The position numbers and the translations under genes are program-made. DNA of 64,000 nucleotides. Source: UBA4416 sp020846025 (GTDB lineage: Bacteria; Bacteroidota; Bacteroidia; B-17B0; Aurantibacillaceae). This document shows, piece by piece, positions 45,113 through 54,810 of the stretch. The notes below the pieces were generated by a model that had not been told where the DNA came from, did no database searches, and saw only the letters and a program-made list of their open reading frames with translations. The stretch lies in assembly GCA_963169295.1 (NCBI GenBank), contig CAUJDD010000083.1, positions 21,423 to 85,422 of the forward strand. Reading direction: 5' to 3'. The number at the start of each line of letters is the position of its first letter. Within the stretch, counting starts at the first letter, position 1.

Positions 45113-47581
45113 ATGATAAAGCGGGTAAGATTTTATAATTTATCAATACTTTTTTTATACAGTTTTATGGCGTATGCACAAGAATACACCATAAACGGGA
45201 AAGTGTATGATGCAGATAGCAAAGAACCGCTACCTTTTGTGCCTGTTATCATTAAAGGAACTACTGTTGGTACTTCTACCGATTTTGATGGAAATTTTAC
45301 AATTAAAACTTCTAAACTAGGAGACTCCTTAATTTCCACTTACGTTGGATATAAGCGTTTATCTCGACCAATTAAGCGGGGCGTGAATCAAAATGTAAAT
45401 ATGCCCATGATATTAGAAGGGATAAATTTATTAGAGGTAGTTGTAAAAGCTGGCGAAAATCCTGCACATAGAATTATTAGGAATGTAATTGCTAATAAGC
45501 CTAGAAATAACAAAAGAAGATTAGATGCTTATCAGTACGAAACCTACAACAAAGTAGAATTTGATTTAAATCGAATTCCAAAAGAGATGAGAGAAAAGAA
45601 GATTTTTAAACCAATTCAATTTGTATTTGATAATGTGGACAGTATTTATTCAGATGAAAAACCATCTTTGCCAATTTTTATAACCGAAGCTATCTCTGAT
45701 ATTTATTATCGCTCCAACCCTACCTTGAAAAAAGAAGTCATAAGAGCTAATAAAATTACAGGTATTGAAAATACAAGTATCACTTCTGTAATGGGTGATA
45801 TGTACCAAAACATCAATATATATGATAATCATATTTTAGTTTTCGGAAAAGATTTTGTAAGCCCAATTTCTGATAATGGCTTCTTCTACTATAAATATTA
45901 CTTAGAAGATAGTTTATTTATTGGGAATACTAGATGTTACCATATCAGATTTAAACCTAAGCGGCCTCAGGAATTATGTTTTTCAGGTAATATGTGGATT
46001 TCAGATACAACATGGGCTATCAAACGATTAGAAATGAGTATCCCTAAAGATGCAAACATCAATTTTATTAATGCGGCGAATGTTGTTCAAGAATTTACTC
46101 AAGTAGATAGCACTTGGATGTTAAGTAAAGATAGATTAGTAATTGATTTTGCAATGAATAAAAAGCAGGTAGGAATTTATGGACGAAAAACTACTTCATA
46201 TAAAAACTTTATTATCAATCAACCTAAAGACCCTAAGTTTTACGAATTTGGTGATAAAATTATTGTGGAAGATTCTGCACTTCATAAATCTGATGAATTT
46301 TGGAATCAAAATCGTCATGATAGTTTATCAATTCGTGAGAAGAAAATCTATCACATGATAGACACCATTAAAACACTTCCCGTTTATCGTACTTGGGTTG
46401 ATGTGTTTACCCTATTTGTATCGGGATACAAAGTTGTAAATAACTTTGAAATAGGCCCTTATTTTAATTTACTGAGTTACAATAGGGTTGAAGGTCCGAG
46501 AGTTAGATTTGGAGGAAGAACTAGTAGTAAATTTAGTAGATGGTACGAATTACAAGGCTATGTGGCTTATGGATTTAAAGATGAAAAATTTAAATACAGT
46601 GTAGGTTTTAAAACCTTTATAAGTAAAAAACCACATCGTCAATTAGTTGGTATGACCTATAAAAGCGACTATGAAATTCTTGGACAAAGTCAAAATGGAT
46701 TTTCACAAGATAATTTATTTGCCTCTTTATTTCGTACAAGTCCTTTAACTAATTTAACCCGAGTAGATCAAACCTATGCGTGGTATGAAAGAGAGTGGAT
46801 TGATGGCTTATCTTCTAAAATAACTTTAATTGGGAGAACTATTACACCTTTAGCAGCTAATGTATATAAGTATTACAAACGTGATGGAAGTATAGCAGAC
46901 AAAGAAAATATACGAAACACCGAATTGCGATTAAATATAAGATTTGCTTATAAAGAGAAATTTATAAGTGGTGATTTTACTCGTATTAGCTTAGGAACTA
47001 AATGGCCAGTATTGCAAATTAATTATTCAAAATCGTTGCAAAACGCATTTCGTGGCGAATATGATTACCAAAAAGTTGTACTTAATGTGAGTGACAGAGT
47101 ACGTTTAATTTCATTATTAGGCTATACTGATTATATTGCAGAAGCTGGGAAAATTTTTGGCACTGTTCCTTTCCCACTCATGGAATTACATGGCGGTAAT
47201 GAAACTTATGTGTATGATTACATGTCATACAATATGATGAAATATTATGAGTTTGCAAGCGACCAATATGCTTCGTTAGGAGTATTCCACCATTTTGAGG
47301 GGTTATTATTTAATAAAATTCCATTAATAAAAAAATTAAAATGGCGCGAGGTAGTTACCTGCAAAGCCTTGTGGGGAAGTGTAAACGATAAAAATAAACG
47401 GGCCCTAATTTTTCCTAAAACATTAAATGCAATTGGTAACGAACCTTATGTAGAGGTAAGTGCAGGTATCGAAAATATCTTTAAAGTATTCAGGATTGAT
47501 GCACTATGGAGATGTACTCATCATCGTGCTAATGCCATTGATAATTTTGGAGTTAAATTAGGATTTCAACTTGCATTTTAA
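45113..47581 (+). CDS. DUF5686 outer membrane protein with carboxypeptidase-regulatory-like domain
   Basis: 822 residues: a signal peptide (ending SFMAYAQ), a CarboxypepD_reg-like beta domain (YTINGKVYDADSKEPLPFVP through TDFDGNFTIKTS), then the DUF5686 region with AHRIIRNVIANKPRNNKRRLDAYQYETYNKVEFDL and a large C-terminal beta-barrel ending in the aromatic LGFQLAF. Members are widespread in Bacteroidota and are thought to sit in the outer membrane; substrates are unknown. It stands alone, divergent from the FAD oxidoreductase. Confidence 0.88.
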   Translation: MIKRVRFYNLSILFLYSFMAYAQEYTINGKVYDADSKEPLPFVPVIIKGTTVGTSTDFDGNFTIKTSKLGDSLISTYVGYKRLSRPIKRGVNQNVNMPMILEGINLLEVVVKAGENPAHRIIRNVIANKPRNNKRRLDAYQYETYNKVEFDLNRIPKEMREKKIFKPIQFVFDNVDSIYSDEKPSLPIFITEAISDIYYRSNPTLKKEVIRANKITGIENTSITSVMGDMYQNINIYDNHILVFGKDFVSPISDNGFFYYKYYLEDSLFIGNTRCYHIRFKPKRPQELCFSGNMWISDTTWAIKRLEMSIPKDANINFINAANVVQEFTQVDSTWMLSKDRLVIDFAMNKKQVGIYGRKTTSYKNFIINQPKDPKFYEFGDKIIVEDSALHKSDEFWNQNRHDSLSIREKKIYHMIDTIKTLPVYRTWVDVFTLFVSGYKVVNNFEIGPYFNLLSYNRVEGPRVRFGGRTSSKFSRWYELQGYVAYGFKDEKFKYSVGFKTFISKKPHRQLVGMTYKSDYEILGQSQNGFSQDNLFASLFRTSPLTNLTRVDQTYAWYEREWIDGLSSKITLIGRTITPLAANVYKYYKRDGSIADKENIRNTELRLNIRFAYKEKFISGDFTRISLGTKWPVLQINYSKSLQNAFRGEYDYQKVVLNVSDRVRLISLLGYTDYIAEAGKIFGTVPFPLMELHGGNETYVYDYMSYNMMKYYEFASDQYASLGVFHHFEGLLFNKIPLIKKLKWREVVTCKALWGSVNDKNKRALIFPKTLNAIGNEPYVEVSAGIENIFKVFRIDALWRCTHHRANAIDNFGVKLGFQLAF

Positions 47582-47641
47582 CCTAAATTTTCTTTTCGGT
47601 TAACCAAAAAACTAACTTTACAACTTCACATATTTTATAAT

Positions 47642-47670
47642 TTTGCATCTTGAATCTTTAGTTATATTTG
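47642..47670 (+). promoter_or_regulatory. Promoter of the lptB-Nramp operon
   Basis: TTTG (47642-47645), 17 bases, then TATATTTG (47663-47670), both exact matches to the Bacteroidota promoter elements, 22 bases before the lptB ATG. Confidence 0.6.
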
Positions 47671-47692
47671 AGATATTTAAAAAAGTATTATC

Positions 47693-48418
47693 ATGATTCT
47701 GCGATCTGAAAACTTAGTAAAAAAATATAAAAGCCGAACAGTAGCTAAAAATGTAAGTGTACAAGTACAACAAGGTGAAATAGTAGGTTTACTTGGACCC
47801 AATGGTGCTGGTAAAACAACATCATTTTACATGATTGTAGGCATGGTAAAACCAAATTCGGGTAAAATATTTCTTGATGATAGGGATATCACCTCAGAAC
47901 CTATGTATAAACGAGCTCAATTAGGCGTAGGTTACTTACCTCAAGAAGCCTCAGTATTTCGTAAATTAAGCATAGAAGATAACTTACGAGCAGTACTCGA
48001 AATGACCAAGCTAACTAAAGGCGAACAAGAAAGAAAAGTAGAGAGTTTGTTAGATGAATTTGCATTGCATCATGTACGCAAAAATTTAGGAGATCAATTA
48101 TCAGGTGGCGAGCGTCGAAGAACTGAAATAGCAAGAGCCTTAGCAACTGACCCAAAGTTTATTTTGTTAGATGAACCATTTGCTGGTGTAGATCCTATTG
48201 CTGTAGAAGATATACAAAGTGTAGTTAGAAAATTAAAAGATAAGAATATAGGCATTTTAATTACTGATCACAACGTACATGAAACACTAAGTATTACCGA
48301 TAGAACCTATTTATTATACGCTGGAGAAGTGATTAAATCGGGTTCAGCCGAGGATTTAGCCAACGATGAAATGGTAAGGCGAGTTTATTTAGGAAGCAAT
48401 TTTGAACTTAGAAAGTAA
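47693..48418 (+). CDS. lptB: LPS export ABC transporter ATPase LptB
   Basis: 241 residues, full length. Walker A is GPNGAGKTTSFYMIVG, the signature LSGGERRRTEIARAL, Walker B FILLDEPFAGVDP, and the switch histidine lies in ITDHNVHETL. The VGYLPQEASVFRKL Q-loop region is typical of LptB. It drives lipopolysaccharide extraction with LptFG, which are not encoded here. Its stop adjoins the TTG start of the Nramp gene. Confidence 0.95.
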   Translation: MILRSENLVKKYKSRTVAKNVSVQVQQGEIVGLLGPNGAGKTTSFYMIVGMVKPNSGKIFLDDRDITSEPMYKRAQLGVGYLPQEASVFRKLSIEDNLRAVLEMTKLTKGEQERKVESLLDEFALHHVRKNLGDQLSGGERRRTEIARALATDPKFILLDEPFAGVDPIAVEDIQSVVRKLKDKNIGILITDHNVHETLSITDRTYLLYAGEVIKSGSAEDLANDEMVRRVYLGSNFELRK

Positions 48419-50284
48419 TTGAATAAAAATTCTCATAAATCTTTAGATGAAGTTCACGCATCTATAAACACTTCTCAAAAAAGTGGTTTAAAACGTATGT
48501 TAGCTTTTCTAGGTCCTGCTTATATGATTAGTGTTGGATACATGGATCCTGGGAATTGGGCAACTGATATTGAAGGTGGTAGCCGATATGGCTATAGTTT
48601 AATTTGGGTATTGGTAATGAGTAATATTATTGCCTTATTATTACAGAGTCATTGTATTAAATTAGGAATTGTAGCAGGCAAAGATCTAGCTCAAGCTTCC
48701 AAAAGTTATTATTCGAAATTTGTCAATTTTTTATTATATATCCTAGCCGAATTAGCCATAGCTGCATGTGATTTGGCAGAAGTAATAGGAATGGCAATTG
48801 GTATTCATCTCTTATTTCCATCAATTTCGTTGCTCACAGGTGTTTGCATCACTGTTTTAGATAGTTTTATTTTACTATTCCTTTTAAACTCTGGCATTAG
48901 AAAATTAGAAGCGTTCATCATATCTTTAGTTGGTGTTATAGGTGTTTCGTTTCTTATTCAATTATTTATTGCCAAACCAGATGTTGTAGAAATTTCAAAA
49001 GGATTAATACCTGGTTTTAAAGATGAAGGTGCTTTATATATTGCAATTGGCATCATTGGTGCAACAGTAATGCCACACAATTTGTATTTACATTCTTCAT
49101 TAGTACAAACTCGCAAATTTGAACCCACTAGTCATGAAATAAAAAAAGCTATTAAGTTCAATATTATTGATAGTGCAGTTGCTCTAAATCTAGCATTGTT
49201 TGTAAATGCTGCCATCCTAATTATTGCAGCCACTACTTTTTTTAAAGCTGGTATTGAGGTTACTGATATTCAAGAAGCACATAAAATGATGAACCCTCTA
49301 TTAGGTAGCACATTAGCCCCATTATTATTTGCAGTTGCCTTAATTGCAGCTGGACAAAGTTCTACCATTACTGGCACATTAGCAGGACAAATTATTATGG
49401 AGGGATATTTAAACCTAAGATTACAACCTTGGATTAGAAGATTACTGACTCGTTTAATTGCCATTGTTCCAGCATTTTTGGTAATTTATTTTTTTGGAGA
49501 AGAAAAAACAGGTGATTTATTAGTGTTGAGTCAAGTAATATTGAGTTTACAATTAGGATTTGCTGTTATTCCACTCATTCATTTTGTTAGTAACAAATAT
49601 TTAATGGGCGAATTTGTAATACCAATATGGCAAAAAATAGCTTCTTGGATTGCTGTTATTACTATTGTGGGTTTAAACATGCAAATGCTAACTAATGAAG
49701 TAATTGATTGGTTTTATCAAGTTGAAAATACATGGTTAATTATTTTTGTGGTAGTTCCAATCATCCTATTTTTTTTATGTGTTTTATTGTATATTATGTT
49801 TGAACCTTTATTTAGCAAAGAAAAACGACTTAAATCGTCGTATATACACGGCGTTGTTCCTGAAATTAATTTTCAAACTCCAAAAACAACAAATAAAATT
49901 GCTATTACAGTAGATTTTAGTACAAGCGACCATAAAGCAATAAATAAAGCCATAGAACTAGGTGGAAAAAGTGCTACCTTCCTTTTAATTCATGTGTTAG
50001 AAAGTACAAATGCTGTTATGTATGGAGAACACACGACCGATTCGGAAAGGGAAGAAGATACGAAAAACTTAGAGGCATATAAACAACAAATGCTTCAACA
50101 GGGATATCAATGCGAGTATTCATTAGGTTTTGGTCGTCCTAAAGTGATTATTCCTAATTTGGTAAAAGAATGTGATGTACTTGTTATGGGAACACATGGC
50201 CATAAAACGTTTAAGGATATTTTATTTGGTACAACAGTAGAAAGCGTACGACACCGTATTAATATTCCACTTGTTTTGGTATAA
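48419..50284 (+). CDS. Nramp-type divalent metal transporter fused to a universal stress protein domain
   Basis: 621 residues. Residues of about 1-460 are an Nramp transporter with 11-12 spans, the metal-binding MDPGNWATDIEGG in span 1 and ATVMPHNLYLHSS in span 6. The C-terminal 140 residues (ITVDFSTSDHKAINKAIELG, LLIHVLES, DVLVMGTHGHKTFKDILFGTTVESVRHR) are a complete UspA domain with the ATP-binding GTHG...G pattern. Uptake of Mn(II) or Fe(II) is expected, perhaps modulated by nucleotide binding. The start is a TTG directly after the lptB stop, which implies coupled translation. Confidence 0.92.
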   Translation: MNKNSHKSLDEVHASINTSQKSGLKRMLAFLGPAYMISVGYMDPGNWATDIEGGSRYGYSLIWVLVMSNIIALLLQSHCIKLGIVAGKDLAQASKSYYSKFVNFLLYILAELAIAACDLAEVIGMAIGIHLLFPSISLLTGVCITVLDSFILLFLLNSGIRKLEAFIISLVGVIGVSFLIQLFIAKPDVVEISKGLIPGFKDEGALYIAIGIIGATVMPHNLYLHSSLVQTRKFEPTSHEIKKAIKFNIIDSAVALNLALFVNAAILIIAATTFFKAGIEVTDIQEAHKMMNPLLGSTLAPLLFAVALIAAGQSSTITGTLAGQIIMEGYLNLRLQPWIRRLLTRLIAIVPAFLVIYFFGEEKTGDLLVLSQVILSLQLGFAVIPLIHFVSNKYLMGEFVIPIWQKIASWIAVITIVGLNMQMLTNEVIDWFYQVENTWLIIFVVVPIILFFLCVLLYIMFEPLFSKEKRLKSSYIHGVVPEINFQTPKTTNKIAITVDFSTSDHKAINKAIELGGKSATFLLIHVLESTNAVMYGEHTTDSEREEDTKNLEAYKQQMLQQGYQCEYSLGFGRPKVIIPNLVKECDVLVMGTHGHKTFKDILFGTTVESVRHRINIPLVLV

Positions 50285-50305
50285 AAGAAATTTATTTAAT
50301 AAGCC

Positions 50306-52108
50306 TTAAATCTGAAACGTCAATTTCCTTTCAATGCTGGCTTTAATATCATTAATTTGCCCTTTAGGAATTGAATTAATAAGCTTTTTCGTGTACTCTG
50401 TTTGTGGGTTTAAATAAATTTCGTCGGCATCTCCCATTTCTTCAATTCTTCCTTTATTCATTACCACCATTCTATCACTCATAAATTTCACAACTGATAA
50501 ATCATGTGAGATAAAAATATAAGTGAACTTAAACTCTCGTTTGAGTTCATTTAATAAATTTAAAACTTGTGCTTGAACAGAAACATCAAGTGCACTTACA
50601 CTTTCATCACAAATAATAAATCGTGGATTGAGTGCGAGGGCTCTGGCTATACACACCCTTTGTCTTTGACCTCCACTAAACTCATGCGGATAACGATTAA
50701 ACTGTTTTTCTTCTAAACCAACTCGTTTCAGAAGTTCAAATACGCGTTCCTTTCGTTGTTTATTGTTGCTTTCAATTTGATGAACCTGCATGGGTTCCAT
50801 TAATGCTTCTCCAATAGTAATACGTGGATTTAGTGATGAATAAGGGTCTTGAAAAATGATTTGCATTTCTTTTCTCAGTTGCCTCAAATCTTCCGATTTT
50901 AATCGAGATAAATCGCTTCTTCTATAAAATATCTTACCATCAGTTGGTTCATTCAATCTTAATATTGTTCGTCCAAGAGTTGTTTTACCACAGCCACTTT
51001 CTCCTACTAAGCCCAATGTTTCTCCTTCATAAACATCAAAAGACACATCATCTACAGCCTTTACGTACTCAGTTGTTTTACCAAATAAACTTTTATTTTT
51101 CGGAAAATACATTTTAATGTTTTGTAATTCCAAAATTTTATCTCGACTATAAAGTACTTTATGCTCTTGCACTCTTTGTTCATTCGTGATGGCTACCCTA
51201 TTGATAGCATCACTTACTGTTGTTGACAATTCTTGCATATTACCGTCTTCATCTATTTTCATAAAATCAGACGACACAGGCAAGCGCACTAATCTTTTAT
51301 CTAAAGGTGGACGACAAGCTAATAAACTCTTAGTATATGGATGTTTTGGATTACTAAAAATTTCTAATACTGGTCCTTGTTCAACAATTTTACCTTTATA
51401 CATAACAATTACAGTATCTGCTAACTCTGCTATCACCCCCAAATCGTGGGTAATGAACATAATTCCCATCTCATGTTCACGTTGCAACTCCAACATTAAA
51501 TCTAAAATGGTTTTTTGAACCGTAACATCTAAAGCAGTTGTAGGCTCATCCGCAATTAATATTTGTGGGTTACAACTCATCGCCATGGCAATCATTACCC
51601 TTTGTTTTTGACCACCAGATATTTGATGAGGATACGCATCAAATACCCTTGCCGGGTCAGGAAGTTGAACTTGTTCAAATAGCTTTATCGTTTTATTTTT
51701 AGCTTCAATTTTAGTGATTTTTTGGTGTAACAAGATGGCCTCCATCACTTGTTCTCCACAAGTGTAAACAGGATTTAAACTCGTCATTGGCTCCTGAAAA
51801 ATCATAGCTATTTCATTTCCTCTATACGAACGCATCTCTTCAGATGGTGTATTACGTATATTCACCACACCATTATTTCTCGAATGATATAAAATATCGC
51901 CTCCCGAAACACGACCCGGAGGATTAGGAATAAGTTGCATGATAGATAAAGAAGTAACAGATTTACCAGAACCACTCTCTCCAACTATACCTATTGTTTC
52001 ACCTTTGTGTAAGGTAAATGAAACACCATCTACCGCGCGATGAATCTCACCATCCGACTTAAATTCGGTTACTAAATCTTTAACTTCAAGTAATACGTTG
52101 TTTTGCAT
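50306..52108 (-). CDS. Fused dipeptide/oligopeptide ABC transporter ATP-binding protein (DppD-DppF type)
   Basis: 600 residues carrying two ABC domains. The first has GESGSGKSVTSLSI, ISGGQKQRVMIAMAM and ILIADEPTTALDVT; the second has GESGCGKTTLGRTIL, FSGGQRQRVCIARAL and FIICDESVSALDVS. Each is followed by the HPYTKSLL or TEYTKKLI tail typical of peptide and nickel transporters. No permease or binding protein lies nearby, so the rest of the transporter is encoded elsewhere. Confidence 0.93.
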   Translation of the reverse strand: MQNNVLLEVKDLVTEFKSDGEIHRAVDGVSFTLHKGETIGIVGESGSGKSVTSLSIMQLIPNPPGRVSGGDILYHSRNNGVVNIRNTPSEEMRSYRGNEIAMIFQEPMTSLNPVYTCGEQVMEAILLHQKITKIEAKNKTIKLFEQVQLPDPARVFDAYPHQISGGQKQRVMIAMAMSCNPQILIADEPTTALDVTVQKTILDLMLELQREHEMGIMFITHDLGVIAELADTVIVMYKGKIVEQGPVLEIFSNPKHPYTKSLLACRPPLDKRLVRLPVSSDFMKIDEDGNMQELSTTVSDAINRVAITNEQRVQEHKVLYSRDKILELQNIKMYFPKNKSLFGKTTEYVKAVDDVSFDVYEGETLGLVGESGCGKTTLGRTILRLNEPTDGKIFYRRSDLSRLKSEDLRQLRKEMQIIFQDPYSSLNPRITIGEALMEPMQVHQIESNNKQRKERVFELLKRVGLEEKQFNRYPHEFSGGQRQRVCIARALALNPRFIICDESVSALDVSVQAQVLNLLNELKREFKFTYIFISHDLSVVKFMSDRMVVMNKGRIEEMGDADEIYLNPQTEYTKKLINSIPKGQINDIKASIERKLTFQI

Positions 52109-52210
52109 AAAATAGCATCACGAATATAGGAAAACCATACGATATTAAAAGTTTTTAGTTAGCTAAATTGCATATTTTATCGAAAAATCGAGTTTAATAT
52201 TAGATTTTAG

Positions 52211-52218
52211 TACTTTTG
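52211..52218 (+). promoter_or_regulatory. -7 promoter box of the flippase gene
   Basis: TACTTTTG matches TAnnTTTG exactly and lies 18 bases before the TTG start. Confidence 0.5.
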
Positions 52219-52236
52219 GTTCTATAAATTATTGAT

Positions 52237-53685
52237 TTGATTTCAGGAAAATTCATAAAATCTTCTTTCTTAATTACCCTTGGTAATTCTCTACCACTTT
52301 TGTCTGGTATTGTGCTATTGCCATTTTACATCAACGTTTTAAGTACCGAACACTTTGCCGAATTAGCTATATACATTAGTATTACTTTTTTGTTACAATT
52401 ATTCTTTGGTTTTGGACTAGAAACCTACATGAGTATTATTCCTATTAAATTTAAAGGCGAACCCTCGGTTTTACAAAAAGGTATAGGCTCGTTATTTACA
52501 ATGACCATTGTAATGGGTCTTATACTTTCATTAACAGCCTTAGTAACCGGAAACAGTATTTTTAATCTAATATTCAATAATAATTTTCATTTCTTTCCAT
52601 TTGGTTTTCTATCTGTTATAACAGCGTTCTTTAATCAATTTTTTAAACTTCACAATAATTTATTATTGGCTCAACAGGAGGTAAGAAAGTATTTTTGGGC
52701 TAACGTAATTAACTTTTTTGCCACACTATTTATTTCACTTATTGGATTATTTATCTATCAAGATTCATTGTGGGGACCAATCTTGGGACGTTTTTTATCT
52801 GGATTCATTATTTTTATATTAAGTTTTATAGGTTTCAAAAAACATTATCCTTTTTCTTGGCAAATTCCATTTTTAAAAGATGCTTTATCTTTTTCAGTGC
52901 CCATGTTTATCTTTTTTATTTTTAACTGGGCTATGAATTACTACGATAGAATTATAATTGAAAATAATATGTCTTTGACTGAATTGGCCGTATATGACTT
53001 TGCAACTAAATGTACCTTGCCTTTAGAGTTCTTACAAAATGGTTTATTTGCAGCTATTACACCATTAATTTATAAAATTTGGAGTGAACAAAATTTGAAA
53101 AAAAGTACTCCAGAAGTAAATCGTTATTTTAATGGTTATACAGCTGTTTTTCTCATCTTAATTCCTTTATCATGCTTAGTTATTCCTTTATTAGTTCCAT
53201 TAGTTATTTATAAAGAAGCCTATTTTGAATCGTTTAAATACATCGGTTTAATTGCAGTAGGCTATAGTTTTAAGGCTTATTATTTTATTTACTACGCGGT
53301 TGTACTTTATTATCATAAAACCAAAGTTTTACCTTATGTGTATCTTATCTTAGCAAGTTTGCAAATTGGTTTAATGTTAATTAGTACTCAATATTTTGGC
53401 TTAATGGGCATTATTATAAGCACCTTAATAATAAAGATGATACAACCTATTGTAATGTATTTCTTTACTAGAACCGAATTTGAATTTAGTTTTAATAAAC
53501 TAAAAATTATTTATTTACCAATTATATTTACATGTGTTGTATTGTTCACTTATCATTATACAAATATGGTGTCTTTGTATTGGATTTACGGTTTTCAGCT
53601 GTTGTTTGTGCTTACGGCCATTTACCTCATCTATAAAAACGAATTAATTTTTGTAGCAAATAAATTCCTGAAAAAGAAACATTAA
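52237..53685 (+). CDS. Polysaccharide flippase-like membrane protein (MOP superfamily, Wzx type)
   Basis: 482 residues with about 12-14 hydrophobic spans in the MOP layout: SFLITLGNSLPLLSGIVLLP at the start, LFFGFGLETYMSIIPIKFKG, and FNWAMNYYDRIIIENNMSL in the centre, which is typical of Wzx-like exporters. It probably flips a lipid-linked glycan. The only well-placed start is TTG at 52237. It converges on a GT4 glycosyltransferase gene, which suggests a small surface glycan locus, although no polymerase is present. Confidence 0.82.
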   Translation: MISGKFIKSSFLITLGNSLPLLSGIVLLPFYINVLSTEHFAELAIYISITFLLQLFFGFGLETYMSIIPIKFKGEPSVLQKGIGSLFTMTIVMGLILSLTALVTGNSIFNLIFNNNFHFFPFGFLSVITAFFNQFFKLHNNLLLAQQEVRKYFWANVINFFATLFISLIGLFIYQDSLWGPILGRFLSGFIIFILSFIGFKKHYPFSWQIPFLKDALSFSVPMFIFFIFNWAMNYYDRIIIENNMSLTELAVYDFATKCTLPLEFLQNGLFAAITPLIYKIWSEQNLKKSTPEVNRYFNGYTAVFLILIPLSCLVIPLLVPLVIYKEAYFESFKYIGLIAVGYSFKAYYFIYYAVVLYYHKTKVLPYVYLILASLQIGLMLISTQYFGLMGIIISTLIIKMIQPIVMYFFTRTEFEFSFNKLKIIYLPIIFTCVVLFTYHYTNMVSLYWIYGFQLLFVLTAIYLIYKNELIFVANKFLKKKH

Positions 53686-53687
53686 TG

Positions 53688-54752
53688 TCATTTCTGAATT
53701 AACTCATCTATTAAGCCTGTAAGTTTTTGTTCTCTAATGGTGTAATGGTATTCTTTTTCCACTTTAGTTCTTGCTGCTAATGATAAGAAAGATTTATCAC
53801 ATTGTGCGGCCGATTTAAAAAGCTGAATGAGTTGCTCTGTATTTTTATGTTTTAATACAAAGCCCGTGTTGCCAATAATATCTGGTATTGCTGACACATG
53901 ACTTCCAATGGGAATACAACCGCAGAGCATCGCCTCGCATAAGGCATTTGGAAATCCCTCGAACATTGATAGCTGGGCATAAAATTCATGTTGCTGAAAT
54001 TGTTGTATCAATTCTGATTGATTTACTTTCTCCATCAAAGTAATATTATCGGGTGTATTGATGTGTACTACTTTTGTATTACAACCAATAATAGTAAACG
54101 AAAACTCTGGTAAGTGTTTAGCTACTTCAAATATTAAATCAAGTCCTTTTCTTAAAAACACCACTTTATCCTCAAAACCAGCAGCAATAATAGCTACAGA
54201 GTTTTCTTTACGTTTTTTATTACCAAGTGTCCATTGTTCAGGATTAAATCCATAAAAAATTTCGGTGTAAGGGGTTTTTAAATTTTTACAAAAATAGTAA
54301 ACACCTTGTTGTGGATGTACTTCGGGATGATAGCTATAATCTTGCAACATTAATGATTTATGAACAGGGGCAATATGTGTAGCCCATCTAAAAGAAAATG
54401 CAGTAAATTTTGCTAATAATTTTTTATCAAAATTTCCATATTGTATCGATGGTATGCCTGCACTTTCGGTACCAGCTATAATAAGTAAGCATGGTTTATT
54501 AGTTAGTTTAGCCACTACACAAGGTATAAACGATAAATAACCCGGAAACTTACAGATGTAAATGTCCGTTTTAAATATTTGAAATAAGATAGAAAAAAAA
54601 TGTTTTATAAACTGAAAAGGTACTTGCCATTTTTTAGATGGCGTGAAAATAAAAATGTGTAAATGATACTTCTTTTCTAAAAAATCAATATCCTTTTTTA
54701 CAAAAGTGGTAATACTCGAAACTGTAAAATATATATGTTTTTTTGTACTCAT
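53688..54752 (-). CDS. Glycosyltransferase family 4 protein
   Basis: 354 residues. The C-terminal Rossmann domain has IIAAGFEDKVVFLRKGLDLIFEVAKHLPEF, FTIIGCN, and the donor-binding MFEGFPNALCEAMLCGCIPIGSHVSAIPDII with the EGFPNALCEAM signature of GT4. The N-terminal acceptor domain contains CLLIIAGTES. It transfers an activated sugar to an unknown acceptor. It is encoded end to end with the flippase gene and upstream of nothing obviously related. Confidence 0.87.
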   Translation of the reverse strand: MSTKKHIYFTVSSITTFVKKDIDFLEKKYHLHIFIFTPSKKWQVPFQFIKHFFSILFQIFKTDIYICKFPGYLSFIPCVVAKLTNKPCLLIIAGTESAGIPSIQYGNFDKKLLAKFTAFSFRWATHIAPVHKSLMLQDYSYHPEVHPQQGVYYFCKNLKTPYTEIFYGFNPEQWTLGNKKRKENSVAIIAAGFEDKVVFLRKGLDLIFEVAKHLPEFSFTIIGCNTKVVHINTPDNITLMEKVNQSELIQQFQQHEFYAQLSMFEGFPNALCEAMLCGCIPIGSHVSAIPDIIGNTGFVLKHKNTEQLIQLFKSAAQCDKSFLSLAARTKVEKEYHYTIREQKLTGLIDELIQK

Positions 54753-54810
54753 GTATTAATTCTACTCAATATTAGTAATAATAATTAAAAGTAAGAGTTA
54801 TTGTACTTTA

